The notes: generated from the sequence alone by a model not told the origin. A stretch of 64,000 bases of DNA from Streptomyces specialis (GCF_001493375.1 NZ_LN929894.1:82436-146435), one strand, 5' to 3'. Counted from the first letter of the stretch, positions 45,494 to 55,569 are shown. Translations and numbers: made by a program.

Positions 45494-46909
45494 TCACACG
45501 TCGAAGTACAGCTCGAACTCGTGCGGGTGCGGCCGGAGCTGCATCGGGGCGATCTCCTTCTCCCGCTTGAAGTCGATCCACGTCTCGATCAGGTCGGACG
45601 TGAAGACGCCACCGGCCTGGAGGTACTCGTTGTCCTGCTCCAGCGCCTCCAGGACGGCCGGCAGGGAGGTCGGGACCTGCGGCAGCTCGGCGTGCTCCTC
45701 GGGGGCCAGCTCGTACAGGTCCTTGTCGATCGGCTCGGCCGGCTCGATCTTGTTCTTGATGCCGTCCAGACCGGCCAACAGCAGCGCAGCGAACGCCAGG
45801 TACGGGTTCGAGGACGGGTCCGGGGCGCGGAACTCGACGCGCTTGGCCTTCGGGTTCGAGCCGGTGATCGGGATACGCATGGCCGCCGAGCGGTTCCGCT
45901 GCGAGTAGACCAGGTTGACCGGGGCCTCGAAGCCGGGGACCAGGCGGTGGTACGAGTTCACCGTCGGGTTGGTGAACGCCAGCAGCGACGGCGCGTGCTT
46001 GAGGATGCCGCCGATGTAGTAGCGGGCGGTGTCCGACAGCCCGGCGTAGCCCTGCTCGTCGTAGAAGAGCGGCGTGCCGCCCTGCCACAGCGACTGGTGG
46101 ACGTGCATGCCGGAGCCGTTGTCACCGAAGATCGGCTTGGGCATGAAGGTGGCGGTCTTGCCGTTGCGCCACGCGACGTTCTTGATGATGTACTTGAACA
46201 GCATCAGGTCGTCGGCGGCGGCGAGCAGCGTGTTGTACCGGTAGTTGATCTCGGCCTGGCCGGCCGTGCCGACCTCGTGGTGCTGCCGCTCGACGTGCAG
46301 ACCGGCCGCGCTCAGCTCCAGGGACATCTCGGCGCGCAGGTCGGCGAAGTGGTCCACCGGCGGGGCGGGGAAGTAGCCGCCCTTGTAGCGGACCTTGTAG
46401 CCGCGGTTGCCGCCCTCCTCGATGGCGCCGGTGTTCCAGGCGCCCGCGACGGAGTCGATGTAGTAGTAGCCCGCGTTGGACTTCGTCTCGAAGCGCACGT
46501 CGTCGAAGACGTAGAACTCGGCCTCGGGCCCGAAGTAGGCGGTGTCCGCGATGCCGGAGGAGGCGAGGTACGCCTCGGCCTTCTTCGCCACGTTCCGCGG
46601 GTCACGGCTGTACGCCTCACCCGTGATCGGGTCGTGGATGAAGAAGTTGATGTTGATGGTCTTGTCCTTGCGGAACGGGTCCACCCGCGAGGTGGACAGG
46701 TCCGGGACGAGCGCCATGTCGGACTCGTGGATGGCCTGGAAGCCACGGATCGACGAGCCGTCGAACATCAGGCTCTCGGCCGGGTCGAAGCTCTCGGCCG
46801 GCACGGTGACGTGCTGCATGATGCCCGGCAGGTCGCAGAACCGGACGTCGATGAACTTGACGTCGTTGTCCGCGATGTACTGACTGATCTCGTCGGCGTT
46901 CTGGAACAT
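45494..46909 (-). CDS. glnA: glutamine synthetase type I
   Basis: A 471-residue GSI-beta enzyme. [35 protein letters not shown] (metal ligands), [38 protein letters not shown] and [20 protein letters not shown] are the standard active-site blocks. Tyr399, in [10 protein letters not shown], is the likely adenylylation site for the GlnE encoded at 14574-17579. ATG 46907-46909 has AGGAGGAC upstream. It assimilates ammonia into glutamine and is the main GS of Streptomyces. A GlnR box lies 103-140 bases upstream. Confidence 0.98.
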   Translation of the reverse strand: MFQNADEISQYIADNDVKFIDVRFCDLPGIMQHVTVPAESFDPAESLMFDGSSIRGFQAIHESDMALVPDLSTSRVDPFRKDKTININFFIHDPITGEAYSRDPRNVAKKAEAYLASSGIADTAYFGPEAEFYVFDDVRFETKSNAGYYYIDSVAGAWNTGAIEEGGNRGYKVRYKGGYFPAPPVDHFADLRAEMSLELSAAGLHVERQHHEVGTAGQAEINYRYNTLLAAADDLMLFKYIIKNVAWRNGKTATFMPKPIFGDNGSGMHVHQSLWQGGTPLFYDEQGYAGLSDTARYYIGGILKHAPSLLAFTNPTVNSYHRLVPGFEAPVNLVYSQRNRSAAMRIPITGSNPKAKRVEFRAPDPSSNPYLAFAALLLAGLDGIKNKIEPAEPIDKDLYELAPEEHAELPQVPTSLPAVLEALEQDNEYLQAGGVFTSDLIETWIDFKREKEIAPMQLRPHPHEFELYFDV

Positions 46910-47011
46910 CCGATCGTCCTCCTAGTCCCGACCCGTGCGGGGGCGGGAAGCGCAGCTCGGGAACGGCCCACCAGTGCGTGGGCCTGCCGGGGCCGACCCT
47001 AAAGAGGTGCC

Positions 47012-47049
47012 ATTTCTCAAGCGTGACCCACTTGTTTCGCTGATGTTAA
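47012..47049 (-). promoter_or_regulatory. GlnR operator of glnA
   Basis: On the minus strand: TTAAC-n6-GAAAC-n6-GTCAC-n6-GAAAT, with exact 6-base spacers. This is an almost ideal match to the two-fold GlnR consensus gTnAc-n6-GaAAc. It lies between glnA and the divergent RDD gene. Confidence 0.85.
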
Positions 47050-47109
47050 CCGGACTTCTCATCTGATACCGGTGAGGGGCCGGGCGGGTGACCGCGATAC
47101 CGTGGGAGC

Positions 47110-47577
47110 GTGGACATGCGGCAGGCAATCGGTTCGTGGCTCTCGGGTCCCCGCGCGGCGGCCGAAGAAATGGGGGTGGACTTCGGCTATCGGGGCGAAC
47201 GCCTCGGTCTGCCGGAGGAAGGACCCGGCTCGATCGCGCCGTTCGGCCGACGTGTCGCCGCGATCTTCCTCGACTGGGGCATGTGCTCGCTGATCGCATA
47301 CGGTCTGCTCGCTCAAGGCCGGGCGGCCGACGTCCCGAACTGGACCCTGCTGGTCTTCACCGTCATGGTGGCCCTCACGGTCGGCACCGTGGGGATGACC
47401 CCGGGCAAGCGGATCTTCGGCATCCGCGTGGTGCACCTCAGCGGCCGTCGCCTCAGCTTCCCCCGCGCGGTGCTGCGGACGCTCCTGATCGCCCTGCTGC
47501 TGCCGCCCCTGATCTGGGACCGCGACAGCCGCGGTCTGCACGACCGCTTCAGCGGCGCGGTGCAGGTCCGCGCCTGA
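47110..47577 (+). CDS. RDD family membrane protein
   Basis: A 155-residue protein. GRRVAAIFLDWGMCSLIAYG carries the RDD-type motif (R..A...D), TVGMTPGKRIFGIRVVHLSG is the second conserved block and ends at the membrane helix LLIALLLPPLIWDRDSRGLHDRFS. Three membrane segments are seen. The gene begins at GTG 47110 and is divergent from glnA; the same neighbour pair is found in S. coelicolor as I recall. Function unknown. Confidence 0.88.
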   Translation: MDMRQAIGSWLSGPRAAAEEMGVDFGYRGERLGLPEEGPGSIAPFGRRVAAIFLDWGMCSLIAYGLLAQGRAADVPNWTLLVFTVMVALTVGTVGMTPGKRIFGIRVVHLSGRRLSFPRAVLRTLLIALLLPPLIWDRDSRGLHDRFSGAVQVRA

Positions 47578-47590
47578 CGCGCCGCCCTGC

Positions 47591-47643
47591 GAACGCCGCC
47601 GCCCGCCCTCCCCGGGCGGGGACGGGCGGGCGGTGCGGCGTTC
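47591..47643. terminator. long GC hairpin between convergent genes
   Basis: GAACGCCGC at 47591-47599 pairs with GCGGCGTTC at 47635-47643, and CGCCCGCC pairs with GGCGGGCG further in, with a small bulge. It lies after the RDD stop codon and before the DUF4191 stop. Confidence 0.7.
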
Positions 47644-47678
47644 TGGTGCTTCCAAGCGCGGCGGCGGGGGAGCCGTGG

Positions 47679-48383
47679 TCAGCGGCCCCGGCGCTGGGCC
47701 TTCGGCATCCGCAGTCCCTTCGGCATCGGGCCCTTCGGGAGCGGCAGGTTGTTCATCAGGTCGCCCATCGCCCGGAGCCGGTCGTTGACCTCGGTCACCC
47801 GCGCGCCCGGCAGGACCCGGGGGAGCTTCAGGATCTTCGAGCGGAGCTTCTTGAGCTCCACCTGACCCTCGCCGTTCCCGATGATCATGTCGTGGACCGG
47901 GACGTCCGACACCACCCGGTTCATCCGCCGCTTCTCGGCGGCCATCAGGGTCCGCAGCCGGTTCGGGTTGCCCTCACCGATCAGCACCACGCCGTACTTG
48001 CCGACCGCGCGGTGCACCACGTCCTGGTTGCGGTTGATCGCCACCGCCGGGGTGAACGCCACGCCCCGGCGCATGTTCTCCAGGACCGCCGCGGCGGCGC
48101 CCGGCTGGCCCTCCATCTGGCTGAACGCCGCGCGCTCGGCACGGCGGCCGAAGACGATCGCCGTCGTCAGCAGGGCGACCAGCACCCCAAGGATGCCCAG
48201 ATAGACCGGGTGCCCGATCGCGAAACCGATGGCGAGGACCACACCGAACGTGCCCAGGCCGACTGCCGAGAGGACCCACCCGATCCAGCGGTCGCCCCGC
48301 CGGGTCATCTTGTAGGTCAGGGCGATCTGCTTGAGCCGCCCCGGGTTCTCGGAATCCTGTTCCTTTTTTTCCTTCCTCGCCAT
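47679..48383 (-). CDS. DUF4191 membrane protein
   Basis: A 234-residue protein with two adjacent hydrophobic helices (WIGWVLSAVGLGTFGVVLAI, then IGHPVYLGILGVLVALLTTAIVF). The remainder is basic and ends with a run rich in Pro, Lys and Met (PMPKGLRMPKAQRRGR). Conserved blocks such as QPGAAAAVLENMRRGVAFTP and KYGVVLIGEGNPNRLRTLM fit DUF4191 (actinobacterial). It is the last gene of the lipB-lipA-hypothetical-DUF4191 series. Confidence 0.85.
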   Translation of the reverse strand: MARKEKKEQDSENPGRLKQIALTYKMTRRGDRWIGWVLSAVGLGTFGVVLAIGFAIGHPVYLGILGVLVALLTTAIVFGRRAERAAFSQMEGQPGAAAAVLENMRRGVAFTPAVAINRNQDVVHRAVGKYGVVLIGEGNPNRLRTLMAAEKRRMNRVVSDVPVHDMIIGNGEGQVELKKLRSKILKLPRVLPGARVTEVNDRLRAMGDLMNNLPLPKGPMPKGLRMPKAQRRGR

Positions 48384-48392
48384 GCGGCAAGT

Positions 48393-48614
48393 CTACGGGG
48401 CGGTGGAGCCCCGCCTCGCACCGGCCGGAGCCCCCGGGCCCACCGCCAGCAGCGCCCGTTCGGCCTCGGCGCGGCTCTCCGCGCGGGCGCGGTCCTCCTG
48501 GACCGCGGCCCACGCGTTCCGCACGGCCGTACGGTGACCCCGCCGCAGCAACGCCTCTTCCAGAGCCCGCAGCGTGCCGGTCACGGTCGGACGTGCCGGA
48601 CTGACGAACTGCAT
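48393..48614 (-). CDS. small conserved hypothetical protein
   Basis: A 73-residue protein: QFVSPARPTVTGTLRALEEA, then LLRRGHRTAVRNAWAAVQED, then charged helix. A comparable small gene sits at this position in Streptomyces, downstream of lipA. It ends 9 bases before the DUF4191 start. No known domain. Confidence 0.6.
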   Translation of the reverse strand: MQFVSPARPTVTGTLRALEEALLRRGHRTAVRNAWAAVQEDRARAESRAEAERALLAVGPGAPAGARRGSTAP

Positions 48615-48681
48615 GGCCAGCCCCCTCCCCAGGCGGGTCGACCGCGATCGGACGACGTGCCCTTATCGTTGTCGAACGGTA

Positions 48682-49659
48682 TTACCGGCCGATGACCTGA
48701 CGGTCAAAACCGGTGGAAGTTCCCGGCTCCCCGGCCGCCCGCCGCTCGACGGCCTGCTGGTACAGCCGGCCCGCCCGGTACGACGAACGGACCAGCGGCC
48801 CCGACAGCACGCCCGCGAAGCCGATTTCCTCGGCCTCCTCGCGCAGCTCCACGAACTCCTCCGGCTTCACCCACCGCTCCACCGGGTGGTGCCGGGGCGT
48901 CGGCCGCAGGTACTGGGTGATCGTGATCAGCTCGCACCCCGCGCCGTGCAGGTCGCGCAGCGCCTCGCTGACCTCCTCGCGGGTCTCGCCCAGGCCCAGG
49001 ATCAGGTTCGACTTGGTGACCAGGCCCTCCTCACGGGCCAGCGTCAGCACCCGCAGCGACCGCTCGTACCGGAACGCCGGGCGGATCCGCTTGAAGATCC
49101 GGGGCACCGTCTCCACGTTGTGCGCCAGCACCTCCGGCCGGGACGAGAAGACCTCCGCGAGCTGCTCCGGCACCGCGTTGAAGTCGGGGATCAGCAGCTC
49201 CACCCCGGTGCCCGGCATCAGGTCGTGGATCCGGCGGACGGTCTCCGCGTACAGCCACGCGCCACCGTCCGCGAGGTCGTCGCGCGCCACGCCCGTGATC
49301 GTCGCGTACCGCAGCTCCATCTGCCGCACCGACTCCGCCACCCGGCGCGGCTCGTCGCGGTCGAACGCGGCGGGCCTGCCCGTGTCGATCTGGCAGAAGT
49401 CGCAGCGCCGGGTGCACTGCTCGCCGCCGATGAGGAACGTGGCCTCCCGGTCCTCCCAGCACTCGAAGATGTTGGGACAGCCGGCCTCCTGGCAGACGGT
49501 GTGCAGACCCTCCCGCTTCACCAGGCCCTGCAACGCCTGGTACTCCGGGCCCATCTTCGCCCGCGTCTTGATCCACTCGGGCTTGCGCTCGATCGGGGTC
49601 TGGCTGTTCCGGACCTCAAGACGAAGCATCTTGCGGCCGTCTGGCGCGACAGCGGACAC
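48682..49659 (-). CDS. lipA: lipoyl synthase
   Basis: A 325-residue radical-SAM enzyme. [20 protein letters not shown] holds the three cysteines of the auxiliary cluster, and [10 protein letters not shown] is the CxxxCxxC radical-SAM motif. [28 protein letters not shown] and GLGETREEV are conserved. It inserts two sulphurs into octanoyl-protein to form lipoyl. GTG 49657-49659 is chosen because AGGGAG lies just upstream. lipB precedes it in the same direction, with a 125-base gap. Confidence 0.96.
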   Translation of the reverse strand: MSAVAPDGRKMLRLEVRNSQTPIERKPEWIKTRAKMGPEYQALQGLVKREGLHTVCQEAGCPNIFECWEDREATFLIGGEQCTRRCDFCQIDTGRPAAFDRDEPRRVAESVRQMELRYATITGVARDDLADGGAWLYAETVRRIHDLMPGTGVELLIPDFNAVPEQLAEVFSSRPEVLAHNVETVPRIFKRIRPAFRYERSLRVLTLAREEGLVTKSNLILGLGETREEVSEALRDLHGAGCELITITQYLRPTPRHHPVERWVKPEEFVELREEAEEIGFAGVLSGPLVRSSYRAGRLYQQAVERRAAGEPGTSTGFDRQVIGR

Positions 49660-49784
49660 GTCCGGCTCCCTACCTACCACTTGCGAATCCTCGGCGAACC
49701 CCAGCGTACGCCTCTGTTTGCGAGCCCGGGACGGGCCTCGGCCTCACGCCCGGCCCCTCACGCCCGGCCCCTCACACCCGGGTC

Positions 49785-50573
49785 TCATACCGCGCGCGGC
49801 AGCGGCACCGACGCGCCCAGCACCTCGCCCAGGTGCCTCTCCACCGCCGGCAGCACCTCCGCGACCGTCACCCTCCGGCCCAGCTCCTGGGAGAGCGACG
49901 TGACGCCCGCGTCCCGGATCCCGCAGGGCACGATGCGGTCGAACCACGTGTTGTCCGGATCGCAGTTGAGCGAGAAGCCGTGCATCGTGACGCCCTTGGC
50001 CACCCGGATGCCGATCGCGCACAGCTTGCGGTCCTCGCCGCGCTGCCCGGCGTTCGACGGGGCGTACTCCGGGCCGCTCATCCGGGGGTCGAACTCCTCG
50101 TCGTGCAGCCGGGGATCGAAGTCGAGCGCCAGACCGCCGAAGGTGCCCCGGTCACCGCCGTCGGCGCTCTCCCCCAGCACCCACACGCCGCTGCGCCCCT
50201 CGACCCGCGTCGTCGCGAGCCCCAGCTCGGCACAGACGCGGATGATCGCGTCCTCCAGCCGGCGCACGTGCGCCACCACATCCACCGGACGGGGGAGTTT
50301 CACGATGGGATACCCGACGAGCTGCCCCGGACCGTGCCAGGTGATCTTCCCGCCCCGGTCCACATCGATGACCGGGGTGCCGTCCAAGGGACGCTCGCTG
50401 TCCTCCGTCCGGCGACCGGCCGTGTAGACCGGCTGGTGCTCCAGCAGCAGACACGTGTCCGGGATCTCGTCCGCGAACCGGGCCGTGTGGACCCGCCGCT
50501 GCTCCTGCCACGCCTCGTGGTACTCCACGGCCTCAGCGCCGAACCCCAGATGCACAAACCGCAGCTCGCTCAC
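49785..50573 (-). CDS. lipB: lipoyl(octanoyl) transferase
   Basis: A 262-residue enzyme: [20 protein letters not shown], then [21 protein letters not shown], the [12 protein letters not shown] strand, [20 protein letters not shown] (lysine) and [13 protein letters not shown] with the catalytic cysteine. It moves octanoate from acyl-carrier protein to E2 and GcvH domains, supplying substrate for LipA and ultimately SucB. The GTG at 50571-50573 follows AGAAGGAG; the longer open frame upstream is not supported. Confidence 0.96.
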   Translation of the reverse strand: MSELRFVHLGFGAEAVEYHEAWQEQRRVHTARFADEIPDTCLLLEHQPVYTAGRRTEDSERPLDGTPVIDVDRGGKITWHGPGQLVGYPIVKLPRPVDVVAHVRRLEDAIIRVCAELGLATTRVEGRSGVWVLGESADGGDRGTFGGLALDFDPRLHDEEFDPRMSGPEYAPSNAGQRGEDRKLCAIGIRVAKGVTMHGFSLNCDPDNTWFDRIVPCGIRDAGVTSLSQELGRRVTVAEVLPAVERHLGEVLGASVPLPRAV

Positions 50574-50773
50574 GCGACTGCTCCTTCTTTTCGCACAAAC
50601 GCTCTGTACCGAGTGTCGCCCCCACTCTAAGCCCGCGGTCCGCCAATCCTCCGGTGCCCCCGACCTCACACATATGGATGAATCCTTCGTCCAGGGGCCG
50701 ACGAAACCGGGCAGGACCGTTACATTCGCGCCGTTCCAGCCGCACAGCCGTAAGGCAGGAGACCGCATCGCCG

Positions 50774-51375
50774 ATGTCCACGGAACGACCCGGAGGCCCG
50801 GCCTCCGCCACGCAGTCCCCCCCTCCGCGCACCCCGAACCGCCAGCTCGCCGCCCTCATCGCCGAAGCGGGTTTCTCCCACGCCGGGCTGGCCAGGCGCG
50901 TCGATCAGCTCGGCCTCGAACACGGCCTCGACCTCCGGTACGACAAGACGTCGGTCACCCGCTGGCTGCGCGGTCAGCGCCCGCGCGGCACCACCCCGGC
51001 CCTCATCGCCGAAGTGTTCACCCGGCGCCTCGGCCGCCGGCTCTCCGCGCAGGACCTCGGCCTGGAGGCGTGCGCCCCGGTGTACGCGGGCCTGGAGTTC
51101 GCCGCCAGCCCGGCGGAGGCGGTGGACATCGTGGCCGGGCTGTGGCGCAAGGACTCCGGGAGCTACGCGGAGCTGCGGAAGATCGCGTTCACCCCGGCCG
51201 GACTCGTCGTCCCCAGCCGGGACTGGCTCATCGGGCGGCCCGACGAGCGCGTCGCGCGCGGCGACCCCGCCGAGGGCGGCGACGGGCCGCCCGGGCCTCC
51301 GGCCCCGGGCCACCCCGTTCCGCACACCACCGCGCACCCCGCTCCGGCCCATGTCGCGGCCCACGCGCCCCCCGG
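50774..51375 (+). CDS. regulator-like protein, N-terminal fragment
   Basis: Starts at ATG 50774 ([20 protein letters not shown]). [40 protein letters not shown] and [15 protein letters not shown] form a DNA-binding-like N-terminal domain. The frame meets a stop at about 51380, next to an adapter block. The C-terminal part, TPR-like helices, is at 51560-52525. Proteins of this layout (NsdA-like) act as regulators in Streptomyces. Both fragments are probably one gene. Confidence 0.65.
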
Positions 51376-51399
51376 CCACTGATCCACGACCGGAGCCGA

Positions 51400-51559
51400 C
51401 TACGAAAAGGATAAGACGCGACTCATCATTAGAGACCGTCAAAACACCAGAAGCAAGTGTAACAGCTATAAATTCACTCAGTATATGTCCTGCAAGAAAA
51501 AGACGGCTTACGAGATTTCTGGCGGTCTCGTGGGCTCGGAGATGTTTATAAAGAGACAG
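51400..51559. other. noise and complete Illumina P7-index-Nextera adapter (seam 9)
   Basis: An AT-rich stretch (51400-51492) precedes P7 at 51493-51516 (two mismatches in 24), TTCTGGCG at 51517-51524 (i7 index position), GTCTCGTGGGCTCGG exact at 51525-51539 and a mosaic end with two changes at 51540-51559. The plus-strand translation is the artefact peptide CKKKTAYEISGGLVGSEMF. Confidence 0.98.
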
Positions 51560-52525
51560 CCCCGCCCCGGCCCGCTGCCCGCCAGGGCGGGCCAGCTCGA
51601 CCGCGTCGAACGCGGACCGGGACAGCGCGTCACCTCCAGCGACATCGCGGCGCTCCGCTCGGTCGCCGACCTCTTCCGCACCCTCGACCAGGCGTACGGC
51701 GGCGGCCATGCCCGCCAGGCGCTGGTGCGCTACCTGGAGCACGAGCTGGAGCCGATGCTGCGCGGCAGCTACGGCGAGCAGACCGGCCGCCGGCTGTTCG
51801 CCGCAGCCGCCGACCTCACCCGGCTCGCCGGGTGGACGGCGTACGACATCGCCGCGCACGGCCTGGCCCAGCGCTATTTCGTGCAGGCGCTGCGGCTGGC
51901 CCAGGCGGCCGGCGACCGCGGCTACGGCAGCTATGTGCTGGTCTCCATGAGCCGGCAGGCGGTCTACCTGGGGCACGGCCGGGAAGCCGTGCAGCTCGCC
52001 CGCGTCGCCCAGCAGGGCATGGCCAGCTCGGTCGCGCCCGTCGTCCAGGCCCTGCTGCACGCCGTCGAGGCACGCGGCCACGGTCTGCTCGGGGAGGTCC
52101 GTTCCTGTACCGCCGCTCTCGCCAGGGCCGAGCGCGCCCTGGAGTCCGCGCGGCCGGGCGAGGACGCGCCGCCGTGGGCCAGGTTCTTCGACGAGGCGCA
52201 GCTCGCCGACGAGTTCGGGCACTGCCACCGCGACCTCCAGCAGTACCGCGCGGCGGCCCGGCACGCGGAGCGCTCGCTCCAGCTCCGCAGCCCGGCGCAC
52301 GCCCGCAGCAGGCTGTTCTGCCGGGTGGTCCTGGCCTGCGCGAGGCTCGGTCTCGGCGACGTCGACCAGGCGTGCGCGCTCGCCGCGGAGGCCGCGCAGC
52401 AGGCCACCGAGATGCGCTCGGTCCGCGCCCACGAGTATCTCCAGGACTTCGAACGGCGCCTGGAGCCGTTCCGCGACGCGGCGGCCGTGCGCGCGTACCG
52501 GGAGAAGGTCGCCGCCCTCGCGTGA
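51560..52525 (+). CDS. regulator-like protein, C-terminal TPR-like fragment
   Basis: About 321 residues, no start. A linker is followed by repeated helix pairs (TSSDIAALRSVADLFRTLDQ, HARQALVRYLEHELEPMLRG, then RRLFAAAADLTRLAGWTAYD, and QRYFVQALRLAQAAGDRGYG) typical of TPR-like regulators. It ends at TGA 52525, and its N-terminal partner is at 50774-51375. Confidence 0.7.
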   Translation, partial: PRPGPLPARAGQLDRVERGPGQRVTSSDIAALRSVADLFRTLDQAYGGGHARQALVRYLEHELEPMLRGSYGEQTGRRLFAAAADLTRLAGWTAYDIAAHGLAQRYFVQALRLAQAAGDRGYGSYVLVSMSRQAVYLGHGREAVQLARVAQQGMASSVAPVVQALLHAVEARGHGLLGEVRSCTAALARAERALESARPGEDAPPWARFFDEAQLADEFGHCHRDLQQYRAAARHAERSLQLRSPAHARSRLFCRVVLACARLGLGDVDQACALAAEAAQQATEMRSVRAHEYLQDFERRLEPFRDAAAVRAYREKVAALA

Positions 52526-52540
52526 CGACGACCCCGCCCG

Positions 52541-53836
52541 TTACCGGGCCGCCGGGGCGGCCGGACGGATCCGCGCGTCGGCCAGCAGCGCCGCCGCGGC
52601 CCGCCGGGCCGAGGCCAGGTCGCCCGCCGGCCCCGGCGTGTCCCGGTGGTCGCCGCAGATGTAGAGCCCGTCCAGCAGCCGCACCGGACGGACCCCCGCG
52701 TACGGCGGCGGCACGGCCGGCACCGCGTGGGGATCGTGGTGCGCGGCCAGCAGCTCCCAGTCGTCGGCCGCCGTGTCGTACATCTCGCTCAGCTGCGGCC
52801 TGGCCGCCTTGTCCAGCAGCTCGGCCGGCTCGCCGGCCCGCGCGCCGAGCACCACCGACGTCACCAGCGTCCGCCCGGCGGGGGCCCGTGAGGGGTCGGC
52901 CGCCGACACCGCCAGGGTGTGCGAGACGGGCCCGCGCCCGGCCGCGTCCACGATCAGCGTGGCGCCGGGCGGCAGCGTGCCCTCGGCGGCGTGGTGCAGC
53001 ACGGTGACCGGGCGGAAGCCGGGCACCCGCAGCCCCGGCAGCAGGTGCGCGGCGGCCTCGGCGCCGGTGGCCACGACCACGGCGCGGCAGCGGAACGTGC
53101 CGTGGTCCCGTGTCCGTACGGCCGTCGTCGCCACGGACTCCGCCCGCACGCCGGTACGGACCGAGCCCGGTGGCAGACCGGCCGCGAGCAGCTCGGGCAG
53201 CACGGCGGCACCCCCGGCGGGCAGGGACAGCCCGCACCGGGCGAACGCGCGCAGCGCGAGGTCCCCGACGTGGCTCGACGTGGCCAGCTCGGCGTCGTGG
53301 AGCAGCGCGGTGAGGAGGGGGCGCAGGGCCCCCTCGGCTATGCGGCGGGGGATCGCGCGGGCGGCGAGCGCCTCGGCGGCCGTCGGCTCGGGCCGGGAGC
53401 CCGGGCGCGCGTCGGGACATCGGCCGGGACCGGTCAGGCCGGCCCGCAGCCACCCGTGGTCGGCGGCCTGACCGTCCCCGGCTGCGGAACGTCCGGGGCG
53501 CCGGGGATGCCCGGCCACCTCGCCGATCCGCTGCGTGTGCCCGGCGCCGCGCAGCAGGACGCCGCCCGTGAGACGCCGCACGGGCAGCGGGCGCGGCAGC
53601 CGCCGCAGGTCCGGGGAGTCGGGCAGCGGGAGCTGGGCGGCGCGGTCGAGGCGGAAACCGTCGCGGTGGTCGGTGGCCATCCGGCCGCCGATCCGTTCCT
53701 CGGCCTCCAGGACGGTGACGGTGAGGCCGGCGCTGCTCAGGTGGAGGGCGGCGGCGAGCCCCGCCGGCCCGCCCCCGATGACGACGATGTCGGATTCCGG
53801 ATCGGAGGACGCGCGGTGCGTCCGGCTGCTGAGCAC
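52541..53836 (-). CDS. FAD-dependent amine oxidase/phytoene desaturase-like protein
   Basis: A 431-residue flavoprotein. DIVVIGGGPAGLAAALHLSS is the dinucleotide motif, with TVLEAEERIGGRMATDHRDG as the FAD-linked block. RAVVVATGAEAAAHLLPG is the ATG motif, and GLYICGDHRDTPGPAGDLAS is the C-terminal FAD motif. GTG 53834-53836 is chosen for AGGAGG directly upstream. Substrate unknown; it is common beside the TIGR01777 epimerase. Confidence 0.85.
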   Translation of the reverse strand: MLSSRTHRASSDPESDIVVIGGGPAGLAAALHLSSAGLTVTVLEAEERIGGRMATDHRDGFRLDRAAQLPLPDSPDLRRLPRPLPVRRLTGGVLLRGAGHTQRIGEVAGHPRRPGRSAAGDGQAADHGWLRAGLTGPGRCPDARPGSRPEPTAAEALAARAIPRRIAEGALRPLLTALLHDAELATSSHVGDLALRAFARCGLSLPAGGAAVLPELLAAGLPPGSVRTGVRAESVATTAVRTRDHGTFRCRAVVVATGAEAAAHLLPGLRVPGFRPVTVLHHAAEGTLPPGATLIVDAAGRGPVSHTLAVSAADPSRAPAGRTLVTSVVLGARAGEPAELLDKAARPQLSEMYDTAADDWELLAAHHDPHAVPAVPPPYAGVRPVRLLDGLYICGDHRDTPGPAGDLASARRAAAALLADARIRPAAPAAR

Positions 53837-54040
53837 GTGGCCTCCTGGTGAGGTGGTCGGTGCGTCGGAGCGGAGGGCGGGATCGTTGGCTACAGGTTGG
53901 CCTTGAGTGCTGATGCCCGCTGCGAAAGGGACAATTCCCGACCCGGCCGACCTTCTCACGCGGGCCGGGACACGGCAGAGCGCACGGACCCGGGCACGGG
54001 TGCGCGCGCAGGTCGCACGTCGGCGCGCCGGTCGCGGCCG

Positions 54041-55000
54041 TCAGGCGCCGTCGGCGAGCGCCGCCCGCACGGCGTCCTCCACGGTGGGGTGGGCGAAGGT
54101 GAAACCCGCGGTCAGCAGCCGGGCGGGCAGCACCCGCTGGCTGCTCAGCACGTCCTGCGCGAACTCGCCGAGCACCAGCCGCAGCACCGGCGCCGGGACG
54201 GCGAAGAACGCCGGCCGGCGCAGCGCGCGGCCCATCACCCGGGTCACCTCGCGGTTGGTCGCCGGTCGCGGGCCGGTGAAGTTGACCGGGCCGGACAGGG
54301 CGCTGGGGTCGTCCAGCAGGAAGCGGAGCGCGGCGAGGTGGTCGTGCAGCGAGATCGCGCTCCAGTACTGCCGGCCGTTGCCGAGCCGGCCGCCGATCCC
54401 GGCACGGAAGACGGGGAACAGCCGGGCCCAGGCCCCGCCGGACCGGGCCACGACCAGGCCGGTGCGGATGAACGCCGTGCGCACCCCGGCCCGCACGGCC
54501 GGCTCCGCCGCCGCCTCCCACTCCCGGGCCAGCTCCGCGAGGAAGCCCTCGCCGGGCGGCGCGTCCTCGTCCACGGCCCGGTCGCCGGTGTCGCCGTAGA
54601 AGCCGATCGCGCTGCCCGAGAGGAACACGCGCGGCGGCGAGGTCTGCGCGGCGATGGCGGTGGCGAGGGCCGCGGTGCCCAGCACGCGGCTGTCGCGCAG
54701 CTCCCGCTTGTACCGCTCGGTCCAGCGGTGCTCCGCGCCGCCCGCGCCCGCCATGTGCCCGACGGCGTCGCAGCCCCGGATCGCCGCCGCCGTCAGTTCG
54801 GGGTCCTTGCCGGCCGGGTCCCAGCGCGCCTCGTCCGGGGCGGCCGGCGGCCGGCGCACGAGCCGCACCACTTCGCGGCCCTCGGCGCGGAGCGCGGCGA
54901 CCAGGGCGCCGCCGATCAGGCCGCCGGTACCGGTGACGGCGACACGTTGCGGGCGGCGCGGGCGTTGCGGGCGGGGCGGGTCATGCGGGGTCGGCTCCAT
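54041..55000 (-). CDS. TIGR01777 family NAD-dependent epimerase
   Basis: A 319-residue SDR-extended protein: RVAVTGTGGLIGGALVAALR (usually GATGFIG), GCDAVGHMAGAG, FLSGSAIGFYGDTGDRAVDE, RTGLVVARSGGAWARLFPVF and NFTGPRPATNREVTRVMGRA, then FAQDVLSSQRVLPARLLTAGF. These are characteristic of the YfcH/SulA group. The ATG 54998-55000 is the likely start. Substrate unknown. Confidence 0.9.
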   Translation of the reverse strand: MEPTPHDPPRPQRPRRPQRVAVTGTGGLIGGALVAALRAEGREVVRLVRRPPAAPDEARWDPAGKDPELTAAAIRGCDAVGHMAGAGGAEHRWTERYKRELRDSRVLGTAALATAIAAQTSPPRVFLSGSAIGFYGDTGDRAVDEDAPPGEGFLAELAREWEAAAEPAVRAGVRTAFIRTGLVVARSGGAWARLFPVFRAGIGGRLGNGRQYWSAISLHDHLAALRFLLDDPSALSGPVNFTGPRPATNREVTRVMGRALRRPAFFAVPAPVLRLVLGEFAQDVLSSQRVLPARLLTAGFTFAHPTVEDAVRAALADGA

Positions 55001-55017
55001 GGAACCATCCTCGTGGG

Positions 55018-55569
55018 TCAGGACACCGCCCGGTCCGCCGGGGTCCCCGGCACCCGGAACCGCGCCCACAGGCGCGGGCAGGCCGCCGCGAGGGCGTCCG
55101 GGTCGTCGAGGTCGAGGGGGTCGCCCGCCGGCGCGTCCGGCGGCTCGGGCAGGCCGGGGGAGGGCAGCTCGGTGCCGGTGAGCTGCTCGTACGCGTCGTA
55201 CGCCGTGTAGCCGATCTCCTCGGCCTCGCCGTCGGTCCGCGCGTCGAAGCCGGGGGGCAGCAGGCCGGCGAGCGCGTCCGGCTCGTGCAGGGTGCCTTCG
55301 AAGACGTGCCGGCCCTGGCCGATCAGCCAGCACCGGAAGTTCTCGAACGTGATGTCCCCGGCGCCGCCCAGCAGCACCCGGGCGGCGGCCCGGACGTCCC
55401 ACCGGTCGGCGCGGTGGAAGCGGGCCTCGAAGTGCCGGGCGAAGTCGGTGACCCGCACCGGATCGAGGGCGGTGAGGCGTTCGACGATGAGGTCGGCCTG
55501 CGCGTCGGGATCGCCGCCGGCCGCCTCCCGGGCGCGGTCGACGATCTCCCAGAACTCCGTCTCGTCCAT
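55018..55569 (-). CDS. DUF4240 protein
   Basis: A 183-residue protein: MDETEFWEIVDRAREAAGGD, then RVTDFARHFEARFHRADRWD, VLLGGAGDITFENFRCWLIG, and EEIGYTAYDAYEQLTGTELP match the DUF4240 pattern (MD..FW.lI..A; F..FR.WLI.QG). The protein is soluble and of unknown function. It ends 17 bases before the epimerase start on the same strand. Confidence 0.85.
   Translation of the reverse strand: MDETEFWEIVDRAREAAGGDPDAQADLIVERLTALDPVRVTDFARHFEARFHRADRWDVRAAARVLLGGAGDITFENFRCWLIGQGRHVFEGTLHEPDALAGLLPPGFDARTDGEAEEIGYTAYDAYEQLTGTELPSPGLPEPPDAPAGDPLDLDDPDALAAACPRLWARFRVPGTPADRAVS

Noticed and set aside
51400..51492. AT-rich patch as possible transferred DNA or a promoter island
   Set aside because: It is joined to a complete P7 adapter and has no coding or promoter structure; it is low-quality read tail.
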